Assembly: GCA_032622095.1 (NCBI GenBank)
Contig: CP136062.1
Location: 12,613,710-12,677,709 of the forward strand
DNA: 64,000 nt
Reading direction: 5' to 3'
DNA from: Siphonodentalium dalli
Lineage: Eukaryota; Mollusca; Scaphopoda; Gadilida; Siphonodentaliidae
Shown here: in pieces, positions 1 through 15,162 of the stretch
How the letters are laid out: each line of letters begins with the position of its first letter
Numbering within the stretch: the first letter of the stretch is position 1
Notes under the pieces: model-generated
Told to the model about the DNA's origin: nothing
Database searches by the model: none
The model's input: only the letters and a program-made list of their open reading frames with translations
Made by a program: the position numbers and the translations under genes

Positions 1-385
1 GTTCTTACTTACAGGGGTGGTAACGGTTGCTAGGGACATACCCGAAATCGAAAAATGCCGAGCTGACTGATATTATGATAGTTTTGACAAACTAATATAA
101 ACTACGTCATTATCATTTTATGGTGAAACAATTGTAATAGTTATTGTTGGTGTGGGTTCGACTTTAAAATTACTATATATTTCTGGTAACGGTTGTGTTG
201 CTAGGGACATACCAGGCATTGAAAAATGCACGCATGGCTGATATTATGGTAGTTTTAACAAACTAAACTACGTCATGTAACATTTTTATATTGAAAACAA
301 TTATTATAATTGTTGTTAGAGTGAACATGGAAGTAAAGTTGCCGCATTCGTTACCTAACGGGTGTGTAGTGGTTGCTATGGACAT
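1..385. repeat. Left arm of tandem repeats, inverted relative to 2588-3355
   Basis: At least two to three degenerate direct copies of a unit of about 180 bp are visible. Each carries a GGTAACGGTTGCTAGGGACA-like core followed by TGATATTATG and ACAAACTAAACTACGTC. The same unit recurs in reverse orientation near 2600-3180 (CCTAGCAACCG, GTAGTTTAGTTTGTTA, ATAATATCAGTCATATG). The two groups therefore look like inverted arms of one composite element. The left end is cut by the window start. Confidence 0.75.
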
Positions 386-779
386 ACCCACATTTGAAAG
401 CATACCATATGTATGAGTTTCTGGTAATTTAACTGATATAACTGTTTCATGATATGGTATGAGTTTTGGGAAATTTGCATGATATAATTGTTTCATAATA
501 TGCCATATTATGCTTATATTGACAATAATGCATAACTAAAGGTTGTTGTGTTGTGTACTGACGCATTCTCGTGTGGCAAATTGGTATTGAGGTTTCATTG
601 TTGCTAGGTAACCACCTACCACCTGACAAATCTTCTTTAAACTGACAGACTATTCAGTTAGATTTATCAGAATCACATACCTGTGTGGAGTTTACTTTTG
701 TTTCTTCCATGATTCGATTTTTGGAATACATTTTGATGAGACATGTAAAAATATTGACCCACATTTATGTCGATACCAC

Positions 780-2420
780 CTGAACCCCCCTCCATGGAAT
801 CCGACATTTGCACTACAATTGACAATGGCATCCATGCAGAACACTCTATCACGGTGTGGTAGCATCCGCATACCAGTTGCTATACGGTATGAACTAACTG
901 TGTTTCTTTCATATCCATGCCATAACTACATATATGTCAATACATGGTCATGAGTCATTTACAAGTCTATAGGAGCTCGTACATGAGCGTGGCCTATATA
1001 TTTCAGATTGAGATACCATGAACTACCCTTTGGAACCGGTGACCAATACCCATTTACATGGGCAGCCATGGGCCCATTACCAACCCACAGTTACTAAGGA
1101 ATAGCATCCAATGACGTGTCTTAACTACTGTGTCCATGTCATAGAAAGGGGCCTGGGCCGATGATATACTATTTAGGGTTCGTTCTATTGATTTGCCTGG
1201 GTACATGTCATGTGTACATAACTATAGACACTTGTGTATTTGCACTACATGTGGTGTTCATATGGGTCCATAGCGTATGCGTGGCTGTGGTTATAACCTA
1301 GATAGTCATGGCACATGTACATTCATGGGATGGGTTCATGTTTTACATATAAATGTCTTGTAATAAAGTCATAACTAAATCAGCCTGGATACATGGGCTG
1401 TCCATAGTGGCCCGTCTCAATTTCCTACCTATATGAGCCTGGGTCCATAGCCAAGCTATGGTGGTGCACACGACCAATCGATAGGGACCTTCATGCTATA
1501 GGGCGTTGGTCGAATGGCTGAAAACGGACGTACGTATAGGGTATTCATATAGTATAGAGACGTGGATCCATGCACATGCATGGAATTACCCGAAGTCATG
1601 GGGTCCATGTGTCTCCTATATATGTGGATCAGTCCATGGCCTACCAGCATATATGTGAATCTATGAAATGATTGATAACGCCGGTGCCGTAGCTTTTATT
1701 TAGGGACATGTGTCCATGTCCTACATATAGGCACCTGTATCACTGCATACATCATTATAGTCACTTGTGTATTAACACTATTTAAACTTGCCTGGGTCTT
1801 TGGTGTAGATATATCATGTACGAGGGGTGGGTCCATACCCTACATATAGACAGACACCTGCTTATGCTTGGGTATAATTCAATATGGCATACATATATCG
1901 GCCTTGGTCCATGGCCTACACGTATGGATATGTGTCCATGGCCAACCTACAGTGCCATATGTGTATGGGCTATTTATAAGGGCCCCCCATCCTCAACTTT
2001 CGTCTATGTGGCATCGGTCCAATATCTATATATAGGTTGGTCTGTCATAAAACTGTCTCATATGTTCATACCATATATAGGTTCCTGAATCCATGGTGCA
2101 CTAATCTATTGTGCATCGGACTTGGTCTATGGTATCTTAGTACATGGTCTATCTGTGGGCACTTGGTTATTTGCACCATGTAACAGTGTCATGGTCATGA
2201 TCATAGATATCATACATGTATGGTTATATGAAGCGGTCTGGTTCATGGACTATACATATCCTACGTACATAGCCTATATGTATGGACATGGGTCCTGTGA
2301 GTATATATGTGCCTGGGTTCCTAACCTAACTATTGTAGGCTAGGGCCATGGCTAACATATTGGTGGCTGACCCTAGCTATGTTCTTCATATATAGTAGAG
2401 GTGACTTACATTATATAACT
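780..2420. repeat. Degenerate satellite-like core rich in GGTCCATGGCCTACATATA
   Basis: This stretch has no convincing gene. It is dominated by degenerate, irregularly spaced repeats of words such as GGGTCCATGGCCTACATAT, CATGGGTCCAT and ATATATAGG, on both strands. Open frames here (for example 1816-2088 plus and 1456-1650 minus) are by-products of the repeat. It sits between the inverted arms at 1-385 and 2588-3355, the same plan as the 19.6-26 kb composite. Confidence 0.6.
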
Positions 2421-2587
2421 AGCTGTCTGGGTCTATGGCTTATATAACTATTATGGCCATGCCTCATATTAAATATAAGCAACAACTTTTCAACTCTCAC
2501 TTTGAATTCCCGATATCTAAACTGATGGACCACAACGGATAAGTGTACCCATATTCTGGTTAGACTCACACTAACAACATTTATAAT

Positions 2588-3355
2588 TGTTTTCACCATA
2601 AAAACGTTAATACTACCATAATATCAGTCATATGTGCATGTTTGTATTTCGGGTGTGACCCTGGCAACAGTTACCACTCATATAAGTAAGAATTATATGG
2701 TATTTTTTTCAGCCATTGTTTTCACCATAAAAACGTTAATACTACCATAATATCAGTTATATGTGCATGTTTGTATTTCGGGTATGACCCTGGCAACAGT
2801 TACCACTCATATAAGTAAGAATTATATGGTATTTTTTTCAGCCATCTCAACACTAACAACAACTATTCTAATTGCTTTCAACACAAAACGTGACAAAAGT
2901 GCTATTAGGTGTAGTTTAGTTTGTTAAAGCTACCATGATATCAGTCATATGTGCATTTTTAGATTGTGTGTGCGTCCCTAGCAACCGCCACCCCTTGTAA
3001 GTAAGTAATATGGCAATTTTTCAGTCAGGTCAAAACTGACAACAAATATGTTCACTATAAACATGCTACACGACGTAGTTTAGTTTGTTAGAACAAGTAT
3101 AATATCAGTCATATGCATTAATCCAATGCCGGGTAGTTGCCTAGCAACCGTTGCTAAGAAGAGCCTATTGCAAATGACGCCACATGTGAAAATGAGCAGT
3201 AGCGTATAAGGAACATATGTGCCAAGTTTCATGCTTTTATCGCCCTTTTCACAGTTGGTGTGTTTTCTACAACAAGCACTTGGACTAGCGGAAGGGCAAA
3301 ATGTGACGAGAGCCAGTTTAGGGGGTAGGGTTATGTTTTTACAAGTATTGACCAC
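2588..3355. repeat. Right arm: tandem repeats of about 125-180 bp
   Basis: Two near-identical direct copies of about 125 bp (around 2588-2712 and 2713-2845) share TGTTTTCACCATAAAAACG, ATAATATCAGT and CTGGCAACAGTTACCACTC. Two more diverged copies follow to about 3180. The outermost part (3190-3270) contains GCCAAGTTTCATGCTTTTAT followed by a TTTTCAC word. In the other orientation this matches both ends of the 19.6-26 kb composite, so the two elements appear to belong to one superfamily. The 91-codon minus frame at 3080-3355 lies wholly in this repeat and is not called as a gene. Confidence 0.7.
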
Positions 3356-3360
3356 TTATC

Positions 3361-5816
3361 ATAGGTATAGTTGCTAATCCCGCATATTATGTTGGAGGAG
3401 TGATATCTGTGCAGATTTTAAAACAAATTGCTTGCGCCTACGTAATGAATAGCCCGAGAAATTTGACATCGAATAATACAGATTGTCTGAAAAAATCGTC
3501 ATTTTTTGGGGTCATTATGTTATTTTATATCCATATCTGCGAAATTCATTCAAATCCCCCAGTTGAATTTGTATCTCTGGTTCGAGAATTGTGTATTGAA
3601 CAATATTGAGTACATTTGGTATATGTTTCGGCTGAAAAATTGTTATAACATCCCATTATTCCTATGATTGTGAAAAATATATAAGTTTTTATGAAAAAAA
3701 TTGGTTAACTCCGAAAGCTCAAGTCAGATTTTAGGGGACTTTTCGTGACGCATCCGCGATGTTATGGCCTAAATAATATAAAAAAATCAGCTTTCCGGGA
3801 TTTATTTCCTTACTTTTCCCCATTCACGCCTAATGTTCCTGGACTAATTAATTATGTAAACAATAGCATGTGCTTGCTTACTATTAAAAACAGGGTCGTA
3901 AAATCGTGAGAGTTACCGAGTCTGTCAACCGTTGTAAATTAATTGCATGTACTTGGTTACAATGCAGGTATTTAAATAACTGTTCGTGTATATTATAAGC
4001 TCCACTGGTCTTTGTGAAGAACACATTAATCACTATTGTAACACAGCTATCCAACTTGCCAAGTTTATTGCTTTAATCAGATGTTTATCACCAAGCCATA
4101 TTCCCCCATTCAAACTATTTCTTATTTACTTTACTTCATATTCATTTCCTCTCAAATCTGTTCATTACTTTCAATCAATCATGCCTCAATTGTTCTTTAT
4201 CTTTATCATCTTAACTAAGGCTTGCCACGTTAATTGCTAATTCTCCAATCAAGCTTCATATAACTCTTATCAATTGACATAAATCTTTACACCTATTATT
4301 CTAAATGTCCAGGTGGCAAGTCCTGCTGTTAATTAGTATGCTTCAGGCTTTCACACGTCTTTGGCTAATCAAATCTATTGTTTCACTAAGTTGTATATAT
4401 ATATAAAAACTTCTAAATGTAAGTTAAGCAATTCATCTTTAGACTTCACTCTTCACGGCACCCGGTTCTTATTCTCTCTTCACGGCACCCGGATTATATA
4501 TTGCATTTCATCGGCACCCGATAGATTGTTCAATACTTGTGTACCTAATATATGCTTGGAATTCAACAATAAATACTGTTATTACTATATATCTGGAGTC
4601 CATTGATCATCTTCATATCAAAACCTACCAGAGCTAATTGACCCCGTGATATCAAATTCCAGTCCGTGTTATGTTAATCAGATTATCATCACTGATCATA
4701 CCATCGACGCTGGTATTCATTCATATTATAAGCTCTTTACAACTCTTTGATTAGTCCTTATTGTTTATTTTAATGGACAGGCACATTACAGCAGTAACCA
4801 AAATCCATTTCCTAAAATTTCAAATTTATAATAACAATTAATTTCTTCAGATATTAAAAGTCATTAAGTCAACATTTTTTATTTTTAAATTATCTTGTTA
4901 TTTAATCTTTTTATTGATGTTATAAATAAATAGATATTTGAAAATTAATAAGTGTTTCTTATGTTTTTCTTAAGTCTCTCCACTTCTTCCTATTTTGGGC
5001 TGAAGTCTCCCTAAAATCTCCAGAGGGAGAAGTCACTTCTCCCTGTTTTCAACCCCTAACTTGGGCCCTGATCAGCGTGGACAGACAGAAAATAATTATT
5101 TACAAATAAATAAAAAGATAACTCTAGAACTGAAAATGCGAACAATATCATGTGGGCCCTCTTTTGAAAGCAACTCTGATGGCAAACTTAATTTCTTCAG
5201 AGCCATATAATTTAATCATAAGCTGTCAATCCATGTATAACTGTAAACAATTGGCTGCCACACACTTTTGCAATCAAGGTATTTCTCGATAACTTAAATT
5301 TCTTTATTACTTTTCCGCTACAGAAATGACAGCAGCATCGAGTGACCACGCCAATAGCATGTGCCTATAAAATGTTCATTAAAACTATTCGATACTTCGA
5401 AGTTCCTAAGATTTAAAATGGAATTTCGACGTTGCATCAAAATTCCTTCGGGTAGGACTGCCTTGTCAATAACTGTACCAGCCGCTAATCATCAGTGCAC
5501 AAGTATCTAGACAAATCAACAACACTGAACATTTGCAAAGAAATGAAAGACGGAAATTAAAACTAACAAGTGTCACCGCAGTTGAAATATATCATTCCCA
5601 CATGCACCTCACAGCTGGGCGGTGCGTGATCAGTAGCGACTAGCCAATCAAAAATGAATTGTTGATGCCATTTGATCAATTGATAATTACATGTTTGAGT
5701 GACATGTGTCTCTTTAAAACTCATGACTTTTTCCTCGGAATAATCTCAAAGTTTTTTGCCAATTTACTTCTATCTTCTACTTATGGTGGTTTTCCTGTGA
5801 AATGACTCCTGTTCAT
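3361..5816. other. No gene seen; AT-rich, possible LTR-like sequence at 4430-4590
   Basis: I see no convincing coding exon on either strand. A short triplication of the word CGGCACCCG (about 4457-4520), followed by an AATAAA at about 4569, resembles the end of a long terminal repeat. I could not find matching TG...CA ends with a target duplication, so no LTR element is claimed. Confidence 0.4.
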
Positions 5817-5820
5817 TTAA

Positions 5821-5915
5821 GGTTATGAGTTATAACCGAAAAGTTTAAAGACAAATTTAATACTACGCACGTTATAGAATTTGTCTTCAAACTTTTTGGT
5901 TATAACTGCATAACC
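5821..5915. mobile_element. 95-bp foldback MITE with TTAA target duplication
   Basis: The arms GGTTATGAGTTATAACCGAA and, at the right end, TTGGTTATAACTGCATAACC are inverted copies that extend further inward (AAGTTTAAAGACAAATTT against AATTTGTCTTCAAACTTTTT). TTAA stands directly outside both ends (5817-5820 and 5916-5919). A TTAA duplication is typical of piggyBac and Kolobok transposons. There is no coding capacity. Confidence 0.75.
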
Positions 5916-6135
5916 TTAATCGAAACAAGAGTTATTATTTAATTAACCCATGGCTGATCTATATACCCAGTGATGGAAGGACAGACGAATAAAGTTAATC
6001 TAGTATATATCCCCATTTTCTTTAAAAAATGGGGATGTAACCATATTAAGCAAAAATATCCTACATGACACAAGGAACCAAATGGACATACTCAGCTGTG
6101 ACCCGTCCCAAGTACTAACCAGCCTTCATGTTTAA

Positions 6136-6240
6136 TAGGGCCCTGCGATTCGGGCATTAATAATTCGATTCGATTTGCGATTCGATTTGGAAAATAATCG
6201 CGATTCGATTCAGCAAAAGTAGACCATTTGCGCAGACAAT
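6136..6240. mobile_element. hAT-like terminal sequence TAGGGCCCTGCGATTCG
   Basis: A TAGGGCCCTGCGATTCG end is followed by repeats of CGATTCGATT. Related words occur at 8990-9010 (GGCCCTGCGAATC) and 62283-62297 (AGGGCCCTGCGAATG). TAGGG...GCGATTCG ends are common in hAT-type elements of animals. I did not find the partner end, so this may be a solo end. The 102-codon minus frame across 6092-6400 is an artefact of this repeat. Confidence 0.4.
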
Positions 6241-7483
6241 GGGCGAAAAACCAATGAAAAAATTTAACGAAGTCCGCATAACTTATCTGAATCGTATGTG
6301 AATTTCCACGACGTCTGTTCTTGATGAAATACAGATGTAATTTGCTGTCGGCGATACTATGTGAATGATTTAGATAACTTGAACTATATGATTCGTGCAC
6401 AAACGGTCAGTCCAATCTCGCCAAGAAGACGTTTGTCTTGTATGTGAGAGAAAACCTTGATTTCAAATGTGCATGCGCAGGTGCGCTATTAGATTTGACA
6501 TAACCAGTCACTCTTATCTGTTCTTCGTGCAATCGTCGATGAATTTGTATCACTGATTAATGATTATCACTCATTATCAGAACATTGCATTGGCAATGAT
6601 ACATTTGGTATATTGATAAAATGCATGTGGGAGGCAGTCATATATATTGCAGTGTTTGTCTTGCTTGTCCAGTCACCCACGGCCCACCCTGATATTAGTA
6701 GAATAAAATAAATTATATACTAAGTACATGTTTTATTATTAACAAATGTCACAACTCATCAGAAATTTGATGATTCAATTGAAAATATAAATTGTCATAA
6801 CTAAAGTCGAATTCCATCCATCTTCCGATGCATGCAAACTAAAACAGTGCATTGTGGAATATCATTCACTAATGGATGGCAATGCGCTATATAGTGAAGG
6901 TTATTCCCCAATTTCCCGGGTTCTCACTAGCAGACATAAATATAACTGGCATCACGGCTAAGCTGATCTAAAATACGGACTGCTTATAAATGTAGAACTG
7001 CTGGGTACGGACTAAATTACGGTCTATATTACCATGTGCGCTGCATATTATGAAGCTAAGCCTTTAAATGTACATGCATGCACGTGCATGTATAGGAAGA
7101 AGAAGATGGAATGAAGCATACATATGTCTATTTTCCGTCATGTCACGTATTTACTAAGTACACCGCAAATGAAAAACGGACCCATTTATAATTAATTTTC
7201 AGCTTCCGCCCATTTTAGCAGATTCCGCGTTGCGTTATCGCTATTCTATGATGATGTGCCCGACACCGAATGTTGCCAGTATGATTGTCCGTGCATTTCA
7301 GTAATTAGTTCACCTATTATGCATTTTATCTTCTGCAAATCAGGGGATAGAGAAACTTCCCAATAGGGAAAAATCAGCTAAAAACGATGTTAATTTGAGA
7401 CAATAGATTCTTCTGGGAAGTAATGGGTAAACATCACCTACTTCAACTGGGGAAATTCAATCTTATACTAGATCTCCCATAGC

Positions 7484-7618
7484 AGTTGAGGCCTAAGCAG
7501 AATGAGGTCCCCAGAGGATTAATTTGATGATGTTAGCCTGCTGAGCAAGATCGCATCACTAAATTCACCCTCTGGGGACCTCATTCTGCAAATGACAGGC
7601 ACATTATTTGCAGGCTTG
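7484..7618. mobile_element. Partial copy of the 50468-50721 MITE
   Basis: A hairpin of GCAGAATGAGGTCCCCAGAG against CTCTGGGGACCTCATTCTGC, followed by AAATGACAGGCACATTATTT and GCAGGCTTG, matches the right half of the complete element at 50468-50721. The left terminal repeat is missing, so this copy is truncated. It lies in the intron downstream of the last visible ARL3 exon. Confidence 0.75.
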
Positions 7619-7718
7619 TAACCAGCCTTCATGTTTAACTATGTATGATCTTATGACAATCGGACATACTAAAACAAGATTTCCCATGCCTCTGCATTCA
7701 TCTTTAAAACATACAAAC

Positions 7719-11155
<3,437 letters not shown>

Positions 11156-11835
11156 CTGTAATCATTGAGAAAAAAAAGTTTGAGCTGTATATTGTATAGT
11201 ATTGAATAGTGATAATAGTCCATCGGATATTAATCGTACCTCGCAGTTGAACATCGGTTTTTACCGATTGTCAAAACAAAGGAAAACGTTTTAGTATCTA
11301 AGCGGCAGCTGAAACAGTTGTTAGTGATGTTCCGATAAACTAAAAGCCCATCGGGCCGATTTCAGATAACTGGAGGCACAGTTGACGATTTCCGATTCTG
11401 ATGTTTATATATATTGTGCGTTTGTTCCTATAATGGCCCTATATGCACTCATTGCACTCCCTATCTCGATATAGTTTCAAAGCCAAATACATCAAGGAAA
11501 TATATACATATTGTCACAAAAGTATTTCCGCCGACGCCAGTTGTACGCTGCCCTCAATGTATACCAGTAGTTGTTTGACAAAGAGATCAAAGGTTCCGAC
11601 ACGAGTAACGTTATGACTGTGGGGAACACTTGAACGTGGTGTAAAAGTCTTGATTGAATACTTGTAAGTTGCGATAATGTATGGAATGGCGATGATTATT
11701 AATTAAATTTAGATTGATGGATAATAATTGCTGTCATATTTGTCTGAGATTTCCCAAATTCCAATTAGTCACACCTTTTGTCTTTTATAACCACTGGGAA
11801 GCTTTTATAGCTTTATAGAGAGCATCACTTTAACA

Positions 11836-11943
11836 ATGGCGACTCGCGGAGCGAAAAAAACAAGTGCAATTTGGGACTACTTCACCATATTGTCCCCTAC
11901 AGATGAAAAAGCCAATTATGCCCCTCATCACGTTGGTTATTGA
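11836..11943 (+). pseudogene. BED zinc-finger start of a hAT transposase, truncated
   Basis: The 35-codon frame begins MATRGAKKTSAIWDYFTI and continues SPTDEKANYAP. A basic start followed by S-x-[IV]-W-x-Y-F and a KAxC-type segment is the signature of the BED DNA-binding finger found at the N-terminus of hAT transposases. Here the first cysteine pair is lost (KANYAP) and the frame stops at 11941-11943. It sits inside the hAT terminal repeats, in the expected orientation. It is a relic, not a functional gene. Confidence 0.65.
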
Positions 11944-12189
11944 AGACAGTTCTGATATACTAATTCATTCAGTGTGTGCTTCAAATTATTGACATAGCAT
12001 GTGACATCACAGCTCACATGGCACGTACTCAACAGATAATTATATTATAATGAGGTCAGCTGTTTAAAGCTTTCTTTGAATCTATTTCGTGTCCACACGA
12101 TTGAACCAATAACTTCATATTACACAGGATTTGTCGGGCAGGTGTATTGCCATGCTTATATATAATCATATCAGACTCAATTCAATTCA

Positions 12190-13535
12190 ATAAGTTTTTT
12201 TTTATTTGATATTATCGAATAATAACATGTTATATACAACAGGATCCCACAAAAGCTGGGCTTATGAGGGCAGGACCCTTATACAAATATATTACATTAA
12301 TATTATATTGATATTAAAGTTGCTGTGTATATTTACAGGTGGTGCAATGGTGTGCAGCAAATATAAAGATTTTGGGGATGGGTATGGAAGGGGTGTGGGC
12401 AGGGGGAGGGGAGGGGTGTGGGCATGTCACAGTTCACAGTATATTTTCATGTTGCAATGATATAATTGGTCTTGTAATACCAAGTTCCTTCTCATGCTGC
12501 GACCTGATGTAGATGCATCATATCACAACCCACATGAGTCAATCCAGGACATCTAAATATTATATTAGAATTTATTAATTTTATTTACTTATAATTACTA
12601 TGTACAGATGCAGAGGTTGAGACATGTTTCGATAGATTAGATTTGGTTCATTCTGAGTTATCCATTGGTTAATGTACGGATTTCAGTATGGGATGACACG
12701 TTAGATATATAATACATGCAGTTGAAATATTCAGACTGTTCTTTCCCCTCACCATGTAGGGCTAATCAGAGTAGGAGGAATTATACATTAAGAGCATGAA
12801 ACAATAAAGATCTTGTCCTAATCTGAATAGCCCTGTGGTGACAGAACTCTGTTTTGTACTACTATTAGAGTACATGTCGGTAACCAGGGAGGAGTACTAT
12901 TCAGTGGGGGAGGTTGGTTTATGTTGCTTGTTAATGAAATATTCTTTCAGATATTTTGAGTAATTGCTATCAATTTCTATTCTGAGTTTGCAGTCAGTTG
13001 GTAGTTCATTCCACAGGCATCTGGCTCTGGTTGATATGGCATTTTTTGCTTTTTTCGTTCTTTTAAATACGGTACACAGAATAGATTTGAATTAGCTTTG
13101 GACCGTGTATTGTAATTGTGGATATCATGTAGGCTTGTAAATAGGGAAGTCAGTGATTTAGGGAGTTTCTTGTGGTGGAAATCATGTAAAATTTTAAGCA
13201 GTTGCATATTTCCAATGTCTTCAAGCAGCAATAAATTGTGTTTCTTGCATATTTCCTGGGTATTTTTTTTATTTCCATATGACAGTGTTTCAATTGCTTT
13301 GTTTTGTATTTTTTCAAGTTTTTGAAGATTTTTCACTGTTGTCGCACTCCAAATAGCATTACAATAGGTGAGGTATGGGATAATAAGTATCGAATAAAGT
13401 GATTTCATCGTATCCTTTGGTACAAACTCATTAACCGTACGCATGACTCCTAGGTTTCTCGATAATTTATTGACAATTGTATCCACATGTAAATCCCATG
13501 ACAAAGTTAGGGACGATGCCAATAGCTTCTTTTTA
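12190..13535 (-). mobile_element. 5'-truncated LINE inserted in the hAT element
   Basis: The element runs on the minus strand. Its poly-A tail appears on the plus strand as a T run at about 12195-12205, followed by a 3' untranslated stretch to about 12976 and then the end of a reverse-transcriptase reading frame (12977-13522). The 5' border near 13535 is inferred from where the hAT sequence resumes. I could not define a target duplication with confidence. Confidence 0.65.
12977..13522 (-). pseudogene. C-terminal part of a non-LTR retrotransposon ORF2
   Basis: About 180 codons are open. The pattern is W-x-x-H-V-x-x-I-x-x-K-L-x-R-x-x-G (start), then SLYSILIIPYLTYCNAIW, LQKLEKIQNKAIETL and HDIHNYNTRSKAN. 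This is the usual tail of Jockey/CR1-group LINE reverse transcriptases (the LY..li.PyLtYC..vW...LqkiQkkaiR and HnYnTR motifs). The catalytic FADD part and the endonuclease are absent. The start shown is just the first codon of the open stretch, not a natural start. It is a 5'-truncated copy with little decay, which suggests moderate age. Confidence 0.85.
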
Positions 13536-13799
13536 GGCTGTTACAACTTACAACAGTGTTTTACATTCAATACACGGCTGTATTGCGTACGTTTAATAAA
13601 GCATGCATATTGCTCTTAGTCTTATATCAGAATGTTTTTGTTTTGACAATCAGAAAAAAAACGATGTTCAACTGCGAGGTACGATTAATATCGATGGGCT
13701 ATTATCGGCCGATGGCCCATTCCGATTCTGATTATCAGAACATCACTAATAATTGTAATATGAATTTTATGAAACACTAAAATTTTAATTATTTTTCGT

Positions 13800-15162
13800 A
13801 CTGTACTATTTATCAAAATATAAAAAATAAATAAATTCAAGGTGAAATTTACTAGTCTAGACTATAGTATAGAGCAGAGCCAGAATTAGAATAGGAATCT
13901 GGCCGCAAAGTCATTACATTACGATCACTACAAATTACAATAACTCCGCCAAAATGAGTCCGACTGAACTCAAAAATACAAAATCACAGGTTCCCATGCT
14001 GGTTGATACATCATCATGTAATACATGAGCACAGTTTAAAAAAAATTGACCAGAAAATGACAGAATACAGGCTGAGACAGAGTGGGACAAAGGTCCGGAC
14101 GGATGCACACATGGACGGATGGACAGACGGATGGATGAGGGTCATAACTGTATTCCTCAGACGGAATGTTGGGGGACAATAATTATGTCTATGGCAGCTA
14201 TGGCTGTTATATCTTAAACCTTCGACAAATAAGGACCATTTCAAAAGAGTCTTTGAAAGAGAGAAAAAAATAAAACAGTCAACATTCCTGAGTCGGAGAA
14301 ATTCGACAAATTTGTTGAACTTGTAACTACGAGTAAGACTAGAATAGTCAGCGATTGTCTCATGTTCATTTCCCCGCGTGCTTTTACTACATTTAATTAT
14401 GTGTAATAATATTTTTAAGAGTCTTCATTGTATTGTAAATAATCTCACCATTGTATTGCAGAAATTGAAATTTGCTTGATTTACAGGTTACTACGCGATG
14501 ACGTCAGATACAATAATATAACAAAAATGCGAATTCGGAAGTGGAACCATCAACAATGCACTTCTGGTGACTAAAGGACGCCGGTGTCCACCAGAGTATA
14601 AACCGGATATCTGACACGTCCAGACATGCGATTCTATCATAATTATATCTTCGATAGTGGGAGGTCATACAAACCGCTAAACGTGATTATTATCAGAACA
14701 AACCACTATTAATGACAAGAAAACTAAGATGCATGCATCAGGTCGGCCGAGAACTATCTACCATAGAATTGTCGAAGCTATCGATTATACATTTTGGAAC
14801 ACCTGTCTGTATGTATGTGTGTATGCATGAATGCATGTGTGTATGTGTTATAGACTCTAACACTGCTCGACTGATCCGACTCGGATTTGGTATTTAACGT
14901 GTCAACTTGACCTCGCTCATAGGCATGTTTCTGGACCTTGACCGATCCGACTAAAATATATCAAATATATCTGTATCAATATTACCATACGGGTCATTAA
15001 AATAGATACGACGAAACAAATTTTAAAGTGTGCATGTATCAGGTAAATTTTTATATTTCAAATGATGACAGGAATGCTGAAAGTTGAAGTACCTACGTAA
15101 TACTGGCTATCCGAATGAAGAGATATACATGTATATAAAAAACAAAATAGAAGATGACTGCT
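13800..15162. other. No gene seen; one CATCCGTC/GGACGGATGG repeat patch
   Basis: I see no convincing exon. At 14076-14145, degenerate GGACGGATGGACAGACGGAT repeats and an upstream ATTGTCCCCCAACATTCCG-type minus-strand motif resemble dispersed repeats common in marine invertebrates. The 76-codon minus frame at 14014-14244 belongs to this repeat. Confidence 0.5.

Larger units (their letters stand above)
6116..7638. repeat. 20-bp perfect direct repeat bracketing 6136-7618
   Basis: The same 20 bases, TAACCAGCCTTCATGTTTAA, occur at 6116-6135 and 7619-7638; the next base differs on each side. The bracketed 1483 bp starts with the hAT-like end and finishes with the end of a MITE (GCAGGCTTG). Twenty bases is longer than the 8-bp duplication of hAT elements. 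The bracket could be a LINE-type insertion, or the product of a rearrangement. Confidence 0.6.
11322..13748 (+). mobile_element. Non-autonomous hAT element with nested LINE
   Basis: The terminal repeats TAGTGATGTTCCGATAA and, at the right, TTATCAGAACATCACTA are inverted. The 8 bp outside are ACAGTTGT (11314-11321) and ATAATTGT (13749-13756), a 6/8 match expected for an aged hAT duplication. Subterminal GCCCATCGGCCGATT words also pair in inverted orientation, as do ATGTTCAACTGCGAGGTACG (13663) and its complement near 11238; the latter copy lies just outside the left TIR. A BED-finger relic at 11836 supports hAT. A minus-strand LINE occupies about 12190-13535. Confidence 0.75.

Noticed and set aside
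3080-3355. 91-codon minus-strand frame
   Set aside because: It lies wholly in the tandem repeat arm and its residues follow the repeat words; no domain is recognised.
3830-4790. Possible solo LTR (TGTTCC...ATTACA with CGGCACCCG repeats and AATAAA)
   Set aside because: The 5-bp flanks do not match and no primer-binding site or internal region is visible.
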